A stretch of DNA of 64,000 nt from Bacteroidales bacterium. GTDB taxonomy: Bacteria > Bacteroidota > Bacteroidia > Bacteroidales > UBA4417. The stretch covers positions 98,769-162,768 of the forward strand of contig JADJHD010000010.1 of NCBI GenBank assembly GCA_016707705.1, written 5' to 3'. Shown here piece after piece: positions 17,419-26,533 of the stretch. The notes under the pieces were generated by a model. The model was given only the letters and a program-made list of their open reading frames with translations, was not told where the DNA came from and searched no databases. The translations under genes were made by a program, and so were the position numbers. How positions within the stretch are numbered: the stretch's first letter is position 1; every line of letters starts with the position of its first letter.

Positions 17419-20400
17419 TTATTTAACTATCTCCACCGGAAAGTCATTCCCAAACCCATAACTGGCCGGGTATTGAAGGGTTCCGCTATATTTTTTCATC
17501 AGTTCCGGTACACCTTTCTGAAGGTAGCTTTTCAAGCCATTCACAGTGATCATTTTGTCGGCAGCTGCTGACCCTTTTAGTGCTTCCAGCAAAACATAGG
17601 TAAATGCACCATGTCCTAATTGTGAAAACTCATTTGCGAATTGCTGGGCTCCACTGGCAGCCATCCAGTGGGTTCCGGTACTTCGTGCAACAACAGCTAT
17701 CGATTTCTGTTGATCTCCGTCGTTGCTTAGCATGGATTCAAAAGCTCCCGCACTCTGGCATGCATCGAGAATAAAAAGCTGCTTCTGGGCAAGTATATCA
17801 ACAGCATACTTTTGAAGGAGTTTTGCCGGAATTGCTTTGATTGTCAATTCTGTTTGTACATTTTTAAGATCGCTAACATCATTGGGGATCAGGTAGAATT
17901 CTTTATCCTTTCCAATCAAGCCATGGCCGGCATAATAAAACACAAATACATCTTGTGGCTTAGCTATTTTCTGCACTTCAGAAAATGCACCCAGTATTCC
18001 TTGTTTGTTTGCTGCATTATCGGTTACAAACCAGGTTTTTATATTGGATAGTACAGTTTTGGTGTCTTTTTCTAACTCTTCCTTAAAAGCTGTTGCATCA
18101 GCAAGTGCATAATTTAATGACATCTTTTCATTCTGGTATTTATTGATTCCAACCACTATCAGGAAGAGTGTAGCATTTTTATCCACTTCATCAATAATAC
18201 CATTGCCCACTTTGGGAACAGGTAGAGTTCCTTCAGGCTTACCTACCGGTTGGTATTTGACCTGAATTTCATCCGCCTTGCTTTCTGTTCGCTGACTGTT
18301 TAGTGCAATGGCTCTGAAAGTATTCACACCAGGCATCAACGAGATGGTATATTTCTTTGATTCAGTGTTTGTTACATCGTCCGTTACAAACAATCCACGT
18401 GTAGCCAGATTCACTATTTTACCATTGTGAAACAGACGGATTTCATCGATTTTATCATTTTCAGCTTTTGCATTGACAGTGATTTGAGCTAAACCTGTAG
18501 TATTTGTATATGCAGGCATTCCCTCATCTTCCACGAGTAAATTGCGGGTTTTCTGTTCATACGATATTTTTACAACGGGTGCTTTCTTAAGGTTATCGAA
18601 ATCTGCATCAATAGGTGAAAAACGTTCACCTGCCAGCAAACGGGGTAAAAGTCTTGGAGTATAGAATTGCTCGAACAAAATTTCGAGAGGAAATGTATTC
18701 AGACCTTTCACAAAATAGATATCCTTCTGCGCCTCGGGTGAAGCATCAAATCGTCCGTCAGGCATAACCACAGCCCAGTCGCCTGTGGCTGGCACAGGAT
18801 AAAGTGTAGCGGCCAATTTTTTGGCTTCCAGATCCCAAAGTTTTACTTTAAATTCCTGAGTATTCGTAAACATAAAACGGTTGTTTTTTGTAACCGTTAC
18901 AGCTCGTATGTTATTCTTTTCGTTGAGTTTAATACTTTTTGAAAGATCCCATTTTTGCAGCATGATGTCATAAAAATATACATCTCCATCAGAACTACTT
19001 TGATCAGTCACCACCAAATATTTTTCATCGTCAGTGAAAGTCCTGAATCGGAAATGATTCCCATTGGGCAGTATTTTTGAAATTTGCTTTACCGTACCTG
19101 AAGCCAAATCAATAAGCAACTGGCAATCATATGATAAATGTTGCCCATTGAATTCGTAAGGGTCCAATGTAAGGTAAGTATCTCTGGAAGAGAATACCAT
19201 TCCAGCAGCAACCTGGGAGTTTGCCGGGATTGTGAAGGATTTAATAAGGCTTCCATCGGATCCATCCAATAATTGAATCGTGTTATATCCCCATTGATCT
19301 TTTACTATTCGTGTATTTGCAACAGCAATTGCATTGCTTGTATTGCTGAAAACAGCAGCATCAATTTCCTTTTTCTTCCACAATATCTTTTTGGTTTCCA
19401 CATCCAGGACTACCAGATTATATTCGTTAACAGGAGCATTTCGGTCGTAAGGATCAATACTTTTATCTTCCACGATGTGCAAAAGGTATTTGTTATCGTA
19501 AGAAATACTCAGAAGTTTTGAATCATCGTAACCAACTTGCTGTTTATCTTCAAAATCAATACTGGTTTTTGTTTCCCGATCTACTTCCTGCTGGTTTTTG
19601 TAAAATTTTGTACCCTTTTTATTTATCTGAATGTGATATTTCGTGTAGGGACTATCCATCGAAGTAGTTGTTTCTACTGCCCCTGATGCCAGATTCCAGT
19701 TTATTATCTTATTATCCTGCTCTATGAAAAGTCCATTTACATTTTCAAGCAATTGATGATAGGTCATATATGCCTGTGTTATCCCTTTTAACCTGCTGAT
19801 TACAGTTCCGTTTTCAACATTCAAAAACTGAAAAACATTGTAATAACCAACCAATACTTTGCTGCCGTCATCTGAGAAACGCACCAATCCCCTCCGGGAA
19901 GCATATGATACCGGACAAATGATTTCCGTTTGTGGCTGCTTCCAAACCTCCTTTTTAGTTGCCAGATTTACCATTAATTGTTCCTGTGAAGTCAGAATTA
20001 ATAGCTTTTTGCTATCGGGTGAAAATCCGGCAATGTTTAGAAAACGCAGGTTAGAATTGTCCCAAAGGTCCTGCTTTAGTTTATCCGGAGGGTAAGAGTA
20101 GGTATAAACACTTTTCCCTGTTTCAATTTCGATAATTTCGAGTGATAAATTATTGCCAGCCATGAGGTATTTCCCATCAGGAGAAAACTGGGTAAACACT
20201 ATACTGGGATAATCAGCATTCTGCTGAGCCAAATCGAATTTTATCACTTTAAAAATCTCTCCGGTCGGTACTTTGCAGAGCTCTACCTCACTTTCATATG
20301 CTATTGCAAGGAGATTAAGTTTTTCGGAATAATGCTGAACAATATCATAATGCTCAGGAACAATTCGGCATAAAAAGCCTTTGTCGCGGGTATTAATGAT

Positions 20401-20790
20401 ACCGTTTTCGAGATACAGTCCTGATTTCCTGTAATATGAATAGGTTAATTTATTTGATGGTGTGGTCTTAGTAACTGGGCCTTCTTTTATTGTATTTCCA
20501 AAATAATCAATGGTTCTGAATTTGTAATCACCGGTGACAACATCAATGGACTTATTATCCAATCCAAAATCAGCAGCAAGTATATTGGTAATCGACTTTA
20601 ATTGCTTCCCTGACCTCAATTCCCATAGCATCAATTCCATCTTATCATCTACAGTAAGTCCCAGCTTATTGTCAGGGGAAACAGACACCATCATGGCTTC
20701 ACCCTGGACGCCAGATTTTATGACAAGTTCAGGCTTCTGGGCACTGATTATAAGTGGTATGAGAAATAGAAGTATTATTAGATTTTTCAT
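17419..20790 (-). CDS. secreted WD40-like propeller protein with C-terminal caspase-like (C14) domain
   Basis: A protein of 1123 residues. A signal peptide (NLIILLFLIPLIISAQ) is followed by WD40/propeller-like repeats over about 650 residues (VSPDNKLGLTVDDKMELMLW near the start, KVKLWDLEAKKLAATL near the end). An Ig-like segment then lies at about 740-830. The C-terminal peptidase C14 domain begins FLIVVGINKYQN. It keeps the catalytic histidine in VFYYAGHG (near residue 954) and the cysteine in LFILDACQSAGA (near residue 1011), so it looks active with a preference for basic or acidic P1 that cannot be read here. The next gene upstream is a papain-like protease. A fragment of a second copy of this gene's 3' end lies between the two. 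Confidence 0.9.
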   Translation of the reverse strand: MKNLIILLFLIPLIISAQKPELVIKSGVQGEAMMVSVSPDNKLGLTVDDKMELMLWELRSGKQLKSITNILAADFGLDNKSIDVVTGDYKFRTIDYFGNTIKEGPVTKTTPSNKLTYSYYRKSGLYLENGIINTRDKGFLCRIVPEHYDIVQHYSEKLNLLAIAYESEVELCKVPTGEIFKVIKFDLAQQNADYPSIVFTQFSPDGKYLMAGNNLSLEIIEIETGKSVYTYSYPPDKLKQDLWDNSNLRFLNIAGFSPDSKKLLILTSQEQLMVNLATKKEVWKQPQTEIICPVSYASRRGLVRFSDDGSKVLVGYYNVFQFLNVENGTVISRLKGITQAYMTYHQLLENVNGLFIEQDNKIINWNLASGAVETTTSMDSPYTKYHIQINKKGTKFYKNQQEVDRETKTSIDFEDKQQVGYDDSKLLSISYDNKYLLHIVEDKSIDPYDRNAPVNEYNLVVLDVETKKILWKKKEIDAAVFSNTSNAIAVANTRIVKDQWGYNTIQLLDGSDGSLIKSFTIPANSQVAAGMVFSSRDTYLTLDPYEFNGQHLSYDCQLLIDLASGTVKQISKILPNGNHFRFRTFTDDEKYLVVTDQSSSDGDVYFYDIMLQKWDLSKSIKLNEKNNIRAVTVTKNNRFMFTNTQEFKVKLWDLEAKKLAATLYPVPATGDWAVVMPDGRFDASPEAQKDIYFVKGLNTFPLEILFEQFYTPRLLPRLLAGERFSPIDADFDNLKKAPVVKISYEQKTRNLLVEDEGMPAYTNTTGLAQITVNAKAENDKIDEIRLFHNGKIVNLATRGLFVTDDVTNTESKKYTISLMPGVNTFRAIALNSQRTESKADEIQVKYQPVGKPEGTLPVPKVGNGIIDEVDKNATLFLIVVGINKYQNEKMSLNYALADATAFKEELEKDTKTVLSNIKTWFVTDNAANKQGILGAFSEVQKIAKPQDVFVFYYAGHGLIGKDKEFYLIPNDVSDLKNVQTELTIKAIPAKLLQKYAVDILAQKQLFILDACQSAGAFESMLSNDGDQQKSIAVVARSTGTHWMAASGAQQFANEFSQLGHGAFTYVLLEALKGSAAADKMITVNGLKSYLQKGVPELMKKYSGTLQYPASYGFGNDFPVEIVK

Positions 20791-20932
20791 GTTTTACAGC
20801 CTGAAATAATTAAAAACAAAAAGAAAGTAAACCGGGCAGATTTTTATGAATTTTGGATTTTATTCGAAGCTTGTTAACGAGTCATCCTTTGATTTATAGA
20901 AGCAACATCTTTAACGAGATTACTACCAGAAG

Positions 20933-20989
20933 CTATTTTATTATCTCCACCGGAAAATCATTCCAAAACCGAAAGATATAGACGATGGA
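20933..20989 (-). pseudogene. 3'-end remnant of a second caspase-like gene
   Basis: The minus strand encodes SISFGFG and, after a one-base shift, NDFPVEIIK followed by TAG. The caspase-like protein at 17419 ends YGFGNDFPVEIVK, and the DNA is almost the same around CTCCACCGGAAA. So a second copy of the gene end survives just downstream of the papain-like gene. It implies a past tandem duplication, or a fused protease/caspase gene, followed by deletion. Confidence 0.65.
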
Positions 20990-22564
20990 TTAGTTGTGTT
21001 TGATTTCTACCATGAGAGGCACAACACTTCCGGTTGCATATTCAGTACTTTGATTGTTATCATTTTCAACTGTCAGATTTCTTGTTCCATATGCTACATT
21101 CACCTGAAAGCCTGCTATTGAAGGATTGTATTTTATTTTATCCTTGGCAATTAGCTTATCTCCGAGGGCTGCTGTGATTTTGGCTGATAAACCACCCTTG
21201 GTATTATTCATATCAGCAAGCATCTCAGTCATATTCAAAGGTTCCTTTGAATAGAGGATTAATAAATAATCAGTTCCTTTATTTTCATCCATTTTAATGA
21301 TTTTGGTATCCGATGGAAATGCGACAATACTATTACTCCCAACATGGGTTGAGGTTAAATCATCAAAGGGAAGAATGCGGTTGATTTTACCGCTGAGGTC
21401 ACTGGCAAATGCATAAATGTAAGCTTCCTTATCAGCTGTCAGGTAAAAGCGGAATTTTGTACCACTGGCATAGCTATTCATCATTGTATAGGCTACCAAT
21501 TCTTCCTTGGCGGCAACATCTTCTTCCACCATCAGGTTACGGGAAGAAATCTTATTAACTGGCATATCTTCACCTGTATTCAGCTTGAATTCAATACTGC
21601 CACTCAGACTCATGGTTTTAACCTCAGGTTCTGGCGCTGGAACTGGTTTCGGATCTGGATTAGGTTCAGGATTAATATTTTCGGCAGGATCGGGAGTAAA
21701 AGGATTCCCAAATACTTGCAAACCTAAGATACAATAGCGGGAATAGTCTTCATAACGCATCCAGACATACCCTTTATCTGCCCAATTTGTACCCCAGCTA
21801 TTCAAAATACGGAATGCGCCTCCTGCTTTATTATCATCAAAACCTACTACTGCCATGGCATGTCCGTTGTGCTTCCAGCTCTTATCTGCTTCGTTTGGAT
21901 CCGAAATCCATACATCTGATTGAATCTTGAAGAAACTTTCCGGCAGATGAAATCCTCCAGAGACAGGTGTACCTTCCAGGATGGCTTTTTTTGTCATATC
22001 AATCATTTCCTCAGAAGTTTTTTCATATTCACCAGGGGCAAATAGAATGGAAGCATCCTTAATTGTGTATTTAAGTGCCTCCGCAACTGCGTCAGTACTG
22101 AATCTGACATCACAACTATAAGGAACAGTTTTAATAAAGGGTGTCCCCATATTCATCAAGGTCAATACTGCAATTATCGGATCACTGCCATATTGACAAT
22201 TTAAATCCGTGGAGTCTTTAATCAGATCATACAAATAACTGGGAGAGAATACATACTTATCTATGATCGACTTGTTTGTAATCTCATGGGTTTTTGCATA
22301 TAAAATTGTTGCAATGCCATATCCATTGGCAAATGCGACACAGGTACCATGATCGCCCTGATCACCGGGAGTCGGACAAAATTGTTCCAGTGAAGCCTGT
22401 TCAGGCATACCACGAAAACTCTGAAGTGAAAGCTGAACTTTTCTGGGAGTTTTAGCAATGGTTGCCATATCGAAATTGGCGCCCATCCCCCTGCGATCCT
22501 GGGCTGTCAAATGCTGTAAACAGATTGTTGCCAGTAAAAACGCGGATAAAAGAAGACTTTTCAT
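20990..22564 (-). CDS. secreted papain-family (C1) cysteine protease with DUF4384 domain
   Basis: A protein of 524 residues. The signal peptide is LLLSAFLLATICLQHLTAQ. The C1 peptidase domain spans about residues 50-290. It shows the oxyanion glutamine and catalytic cysteine in PTPGDQGDHGTCVAFANGYG (C near 74), histidine in NGHAMAVVGFDD (near 235) and asparagine in RILNSWGTNWADKGYVWM (near 255). All three catalytic residues are present. A proline-rich linker (EPNPDPKPVPAPEPE) leads to a DUF4384-like domain around GTKFRFYLTADKEAYIYAFA and RILPFDD. DUF4384 proteins are often associated with caspase-like proteins, which fits the neighbouring gene. Exported; target unknown. Confidence 0.9.
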   Translation of the reverse strand: MKSLLLSAFLLATICLQHLTAQDRRGMGANFDMATIAKTPRKVQLSLQSFRGMPEQASLEQFCPTPGDQGDHGTCVAFANGYGIATILYAKTHEITNKSIIDKYVFSPSYLYDLIKDSTDLNCQYGSDPIIAVLTLMNMGTPFIKTVPYSCDVRFSTDAVAEALKYTIKDASILFAPGEYEKTSEEMIDMTKKAILEGTPVSGGFHLPESFFKIQSDVWISDPNEADKSWKHNGHAMAVVGFDDNKAGGAFRILNSWGTNWADKGYVWMRYEDYSRYCILGLQVFGNPFTPDPAENINPEPNPDPKPVPAPEPEVKTMSLSGSIEFKLNTGEDMPVNKISSRNLMVEEDVAAKEELVAYTMMNSYASGTKFRFYLTADKEAYIYAFASDLSGKINRILPFDDLTSTHVGSNSIVAFPSDTKIIKMDENKGTDYLLILYSKEPLNMTEMLADMNNTKGGLSAKITAALGDKLIAKDKIKYNPSIAGFQVNVAYGTRNLTVENDNNQSTEYATGSVVPLMVEIKHN

Positions 22565-22984
22565 AGATGTAGCGTTTGCGTTTGGGGGTATTGAAACTCC
22601 CTAATCTGATTTGTTTTGAACACCTCGAATTTCCATTCCTTAGATAGTGTATAGAAACACTATGAAACAGAATGAGTGTTTTGAAATTTCAATGATTTTG
22701 ATTCTGTTACCATTCTCAGGGAAATGTGTTAAACAATAAATCCTGAAAACGGCTGTAGTAAGATTTCAGGATTCAAAGTTGAGATGCTGTCAATTAACAT
22801 AACAGTCAGGGCTATTCTAAAGCATATTTCTATAATGCAGAGTGCAGAGGGGCATATGGTCGCCATTCTGATAATTGGGAAATCATAAAAAAAGCAATCG
22901 TATTCCCCTATTTATATTCTTTTCTTACTCTCCGTATTCTGCCATTGAATTAGCCACACCTGTACTCATGAAGCTTTGGATAAA
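22565..22984. other. intergenic gap with a small inverted repeat
   Basis: No gene is seen in 420 bases. A 7-bp inverted repeat ATAGTGT/ACACTAT (22644-22663) lies 80-100 bases upstream of the protease gene and could be a regulatory hairpin or operator. A clear -7 box for the protease gene was not found. Confidence 0.4.
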
Positions 22985-23485
22985 TCAGAACTTGGCTGCA
23001 AACTTTCCATCCTTTATGGTAACCTGATTACCCAGATTGTCATTATTGAGAACACCACTAAAAGTTCCTTCTATCTCTGTAGCAGTAGATTTGGTTACAA
23101 CTACTGTAAAAACAGGACTGACATCAGCTGCCCATCCATCAGCTCCCTTTGAGTAAGAAAATGCAAAATCACCTGAATTATTACTCTCTGATGTATAAGT
23201 GCCGGCTGTAACATTTGCAGGAAGAATCAACATTACAATTTCAGAACTCATTCCTGTTACAGAACTGCCTGAAATATTCATCAGGACATCGGATTTTAAA
23301 ACAGAGGAAAGCTGGATATTCGAATTGAAAGAAGATGTGGCGGCGCCTGAAACAGTGCAGGAAATCTGGCTTTTACCTGGCAAAAGTGATGCTGCCCCCG
23401 AATCGTCGGTTTCTTCTTTTTTACATCCGGTAAAAAGTAATACAGAAGTTAGAAACATGCTTAATGATAAGATTCTGAAGTTCAT
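22985..23485 (-). CDS. hypothetical lipoprotein
   Basis: A protein of 166 residues. The signal SMFLTSVLLFTGCKKEE has a lipobox cysteine near residue 21 followed by acidic residues. The mature part is a beta-rich domain with alternating S, T, V and I (ISCTVSGAATSSFNSNIQLS, then GTYTSESNNSGDFAFSYSKG) that ends in the strand pattern TIKDGKFAAKF. This resembles small Bacteroidota lipoproteins of the DUF6252 kind, but I cannot assign a family. It is preceded by a 55-codon frame and by a palindrome/-7 promoter at 23694-23740, so it is a likely target of the local two-component system. Confidence 0.8.
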   Translation of the reverse strand: MNFRILSLSMFLTSVLLFTGCKKEETDDSGAASLLPGKSQISCTVSGAATSSFNSNIQLSSVLKSDVLMNISGSSVTGMSSEIVMLILPANVTAGTYTSESNNSGDFAFSYSKGADGWAADVSPVFTVVVTKSTATEIEGTFSGVLNNDNLGNQVTIKDGKFAAKF

Positions 23486-23502
23486 TGGTCAAAAATTTAG
23501 GG

Positions 23503-23670
23503 TTAATAGCTGGCTTGGTTTAGAAAAATCTTTTTCTTAAAGGAAGGTTCTGGGATACTGGACTTGGGCTTCTTAAATCGCATGAATACAACAGGTTTAT
23601 TGAAATCCATGCTTGGCTCATTACTTAAGCTGTTGTTATTGCTGAAAAGAATCATTATTTTGATATCCAT
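23503..23670 (-). CDS. candidate 55-residue small protein, leader gene of the lipoprotein operon
   Basis: The frame runs from ATG at 23670 to TAA at 23503 and starts MDIKIMILFSNNNSLSNEPS. It contains a basic, proline-containing stretch (MRFKKPKSSIPEPSFKKKIF). It begins about 18 bases after the expected transcription start of the palindrome-linked promoter and stops 17 bases before the lipoprotein ATG, filling the whole leader. No signal peptide or known family is seen. It may be a real small protein, a regulatory leader peptide or chance. Confidence 0.4.
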   Translation of the reverse strand: MDIKIMILFSNNNSLSNEPSMDFNKPVVFMRFKKPKSSIPEPSFKKKIFLNQASY

Positions 23671-23693
23671 GGCCAATCTGATAATTAGAAGGG

Positions 23694-23740
23694 CAAATTT
23701 ACCGGCATTGGAATCTTGCTGAAATACATCAAATGATGTA
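23694..23740 (-). promoter_or_regulatory. palindrome-linked promoter, site 1 (lipoprotein operon)
   Basis: The 16-bp inverted repeat TACATCAAATGATGTA (23725-23740; 7+2+7, perfect arms) lies exactly 23 bases upstream of a minus-strand -7 box TAAATTTG (23694-23701). No good -33 TTTG is present; the palindrome covers the region centred near -44, the usual place for an activator that contacts RNA polymerase. Confidence 0.7.
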
Positions 23741-23835
23741 TATCACCTATGATCAATTTACAGGAAACACTACTGATTTATTGAGTTGTGTCAGAAAAAT
23801 CAATTACAGGAATGTAAAATCACCTTTTTTTGTAT

Positions 23836-25689
23836 CTATTTGGAAAGATCCATTCTTGTCAAAAGAATTTCGTCTCCTCTCATCGTTTCACTGAAGAAAA
23901 ACAGATAATGATCCATTTGATAGGAACCTGTGTTGGGAAAAAGATAAAATTCCTTTTTTTCTGAATTACCAAAGCCTTTAAAGTCACTCAACTCGCCATC
24001 TGCAATGTTTATATTTCCATATTCATATTGATACAATGGAGTCCAGGTTGTTTTTACATTCACTGTTGTTAAAGAGGCAAAACTTGAACTGGATTCTTCC
24101 CGGATCGATTTAACGTCTTGAATTAACCAATACAGAGATTTTTTATCGGACGATTCGAGAATCGAATTGTGGGCGATATACATATCAGAAGTCAAAGGAG
24201 ATTTATTGAAAAATGATGATTTTGAAGATTGGTCTAATTTCACACCATAGTTTCGTTTGAGATTGCCATTCGCCTCAAATTGAAACATATAAACGCCCTT
24301 ATAAATCCGTCCTTTTTTACTGGTGGTAAAATCCTGCCCACTGATAAATATGTCCCCGGCAGAAGAAAAATTGATGCCATTGATTTCGAATTTTTTACCA
24401 TCAAATGTGATAAACTTCTTTTGATCAGCTGGTTTTGCCTGCTTCTTTTCAAACTCTTCTATGCCGGGCGAGCTTAAAAAGTCAAACTTGCTATTTGTGA
24501 TTTTTCCTATTTGGATGTTCGTATATTTTAGCTCATCCAATGGGATATCCACATCTTCCTGGGTTGCTCCATTGTCTCTTGATCCCATTGAAGAAATACC
24601 GGAAACACCACCGAGCACACCTGAACCAGAATTGTTTTCCTCTTCTTTTTCTGATGCCGAGGCAGAGGTAGTCGCAACCATTTGTAAGTTTTTGAAAACA
24701 TCGTTTGAATAATCTTTGGTTGGATTTTTTGTAATAGCCGAACCATACAAGAAAACAGAATTATCCTTTTCGTAAGCACCCAAGACTCTCCATCCATTTG
24801 AAGGTGAGTTGAAATTGAATTTTTCTATCACTTTACCCTTCGTTGAAATGCGGATATAGGTATAATTTGTAGGTTTTGGATCTGATTCTTTATTATACAA
24901 CCCACTTGGAGCAAATAAGACTATCCAATCTCTTGGGAGATCATCATTTGATACATTCGCAAGGTCATCCTGAAGTGGTGCAGAAAAAACAATTTTTTGT
25001 GGATAAGGAAATTCAATTTTGTCAACAGTAGTAATATTGACCTCATTGTCACAACTCATGATGTCAAATTTCATAGTTTCATTGTGTGTCTTTTTCTCAG
25101 GTTTCCCTGCAATTACCAATACGGAACTGTCTCTCTCTATCTCATAAGCGCTTACATAAAAGAATTTCATATTATCTTCCGATTTTGGCTTTACTTTTTC
25201 AAGTTGCTTTATATTTCGGTAGTAAGTTCCGGTTAACCAAAGCCAAGTACCGGTTGTCTGCTTTTTTCTGAAAACCAGTTTGCCCATCAAATCGCTGGAT
25301 GCAGTTAAACTGTTAGTTACAAAAGAATCTCCCTTAAAATTAAACCACGACCAACGAGTTTTAACCTTATCAATAAACTCCTCTTCCTGAACTGTATTAA
25401 TCAAATTCAGATCTTTGTCGTAGGTATAAATCTCATATTTGATTTTATGCTTTGTGGTAGAGGACAAAACATAGATCATGTCGATGGTTCCCTTTGCCTC
25501 ATTGGTTTCAATATGAGCTAAATAGCCGTTTTTGGCTTTACGCGATACATCGTAGGACTTTTCCATAATTGGGACCTGGGCCGAGGCCTGGATAGCTCCA
25601 AGCATAAAGATGGATAAGATAAATAGGCCGATATTTTTACCCACCCATTTTATTGAACTTTTTCTGCTTTTTTGAATTTGGAATTTCAT
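23836..25689 (-). CDS. large secreted protein of unknown function
   Basis: A protein of 617 residues. After a basic N-terminus comes the signal peptide NIGLFILSIFMLGAIQASAQ. The mature part is rich in beta-strand and aromatic residues (RWSWFNFKGDSFVTNSLTAS, TWLWLTGTYYRNIKQL, GWRVLGAYEKDNSVFLYGSA), which suggests repeated blades or a large beta sandwich. A low-complexity Ser/Gly/Asn linker (SASASEKEEENNSGSGVLGG) divides it near residue 350. No known domain is recognised. The palindrome/-7 promoter lies 39-85 bases upstream of the start codon, so it is a likely direct target of the response regulator encoded just upstream. Confidence 0.85.
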   Translation of the reverse strand: MKFQIQKSRKSSIKWVGKNIGLFILSIFMLGAIQASAQVPIMEKSYDVSRKAKNGYLAHIETNEAKGTIDMIYVLSSTTKHKIKYEIYTYDKDLNLINTVQEEEFIDKVKTRWSWFNFKGDSFVTNSLTASSDLMGKLVFRKKQTTGTWLWLTGTYYRNIKQLEKVKPKSEDNMKFFYVSAYEIERDSSVLVIAGKPEKKTHNETMKFDIMSCDNEVNITTVDKIEFPYPQKIVFSAPLQDDLANVSNDDLPRDWIVLFAPSGLYNKESDPKPTNYTYIRISTKGKVIEKFNFNSPSNGWRVLGAYEKDNSVFLYGSAITKNPTKDYSNDVFKNLQMVATTSASASEKEEENNSGSGVLGGVSGISSMGSRDNGATQEDVDIPLDELKYTNIQIGKITNSKFDFLSSPGIEEFEKKQAKPADQKKFITFDGKKFEINGINFSSAGDIFISGQDFTTSKKGRIYKGVYMFQFEANGNLKRNYGVKLDQSSKSSFFNKSPLTSDMYIAHNSILESSDKKSLYWLIQDVKSIREESSSSFASLTTVNVKTTWTPLYQYEYGNINIADGELSDFKGFGNSEKKEFYLFPNTGSYQMDHYLFFFSETMRGDEILLTRMDLSK

Positions 25690-25727
25690 CTTTTTACGAT
25701 TAGTTATGGTTACAATCCTAATTAACG

Positions 25728-25774
25728 CAAATTTAGATGAGACTAATTACCCTGAAAATACATCAAATGATGTA
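25728..25774 (-). promoter_or_regulatory. palindrome-linked promoter, site 2 (617-residue secreted protein)
   Basis: The perfect palindrome TACATCAAATGATGTA (25759-25774) stands 23 bases upstream of a minus-strand -7 box TAAATTTG (25728-25735). Box and spacing are identical to site 1. The start codon at 25689 follows about 39 bases after the box. Confidence 0.75.
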
Positions 25775-25860
25775 GAGAATAGGGAAAAAGCTAAGTGCCC
25801 AAACGGATTGAGTTATACCTTTTTAAATTTTATCAGGGGAATTAGCGTTAAAGTAGTTTT

Positions 25861-26529
25861 CTAAAACCATTTACGCTTTAGTGCAAGACCAACAGCCTGT
25901 GATTTGGAACTTACATGTAATTTTTTATAAATATTTGCAAGATGAGTGCGCACTGTTGCCGGGCTGATATCTAACTTTTGAGAGATACTCTTATGATCAA
26001 GACCATTTACAAGGCATTCCAGAACTGCAATTTCCCTTTCTGTGAGGGAAGTCTCAGATTTAATGGTTCCTTCTGATGACCTGGACTTACCATCCGAAGC
26101 CAGTAAAAGATCCAATGCTTTTCGAGCGATAGCAGGACTCATGACTGCACCTTTGCCTTCCGATACCAGTTTTATATGCTCAATGATGGTATCAGTATCC
26201 TCATCTTTCAATAAGTAACCGTGAGCTCCAGCCTTGATGGCATTAAAAATAGAATCATCACTATCAAACACAGTAAGCATGATGAACTTAATATCAGGAT
26301 ATAATACCGAAGCAGTTGCAACCGTATCAATACCATTCAATACAGGCATTTCTATATCCATAATTACCACATCAGGCTGACTGATTGGCTGGATGGATTT
26401 CATATAGGTTAAAAACTCCTGTCCGTTACAAGAAGTATGGATAACCCTTATTTCGTTGGTATACTGCAAGCGGCTTTCAAGGGTTACCCTCACATGATCA
26501 CGGTCATCAACGATTGCTATTTTAATCAT
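25861..26529 (-). CDS. NarL/FixJ-type response regulator
   Basis: A protein of 222 residues. The receiver domain (2-120) has the acidic pair in IAIVDDRDHV, the phospho-acceptor aspartate near residue 57 in PDVVIMDIEMPVLNGID, the conserved threonine in MLTVFDSDDS and the lysine in GYLLKDEDTD. The LuxR-type HTH at about 155-215 reads LTEREIAVLECLVNGLDHKS and PATVRTHLANIYKKL. It is encoded 39 bases downstream of the histidine kinase, its evident partner. The palindrome TACATC-N4-GATGTA recurs in front of this gene and two others, and is the best candidate for its binding site; this link is inference. Confidence 0.93.
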   Translation of the reverse strand: MIKIAIVDDRDHVRVTLESRLQYTNEIRVIHTSCNGQEFLTYMKSIQPISQPDVVIMDIEMPVLNGIDTVATASVLYPDIKFIMLTVFDSDDSIFNAIKAGAHGYLLKDEDTDTIIEHIKLVSEGKGAVMSPAIARKALDLLLASDGKSRSSEGTIKSETSLTEREIAVLECLVNGLDHKSISQKLDISPATVRTHLANIYKKLHVSSKSQAVGLALKRKWF

Positions 26530-26533
26530 GTAC

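Noticed and set aside
22564..22572. Half-site GATGTA just upstream of the papain-like gene
   Set aside because: No opposite half-site at the right spacing and no aligned -7 box.
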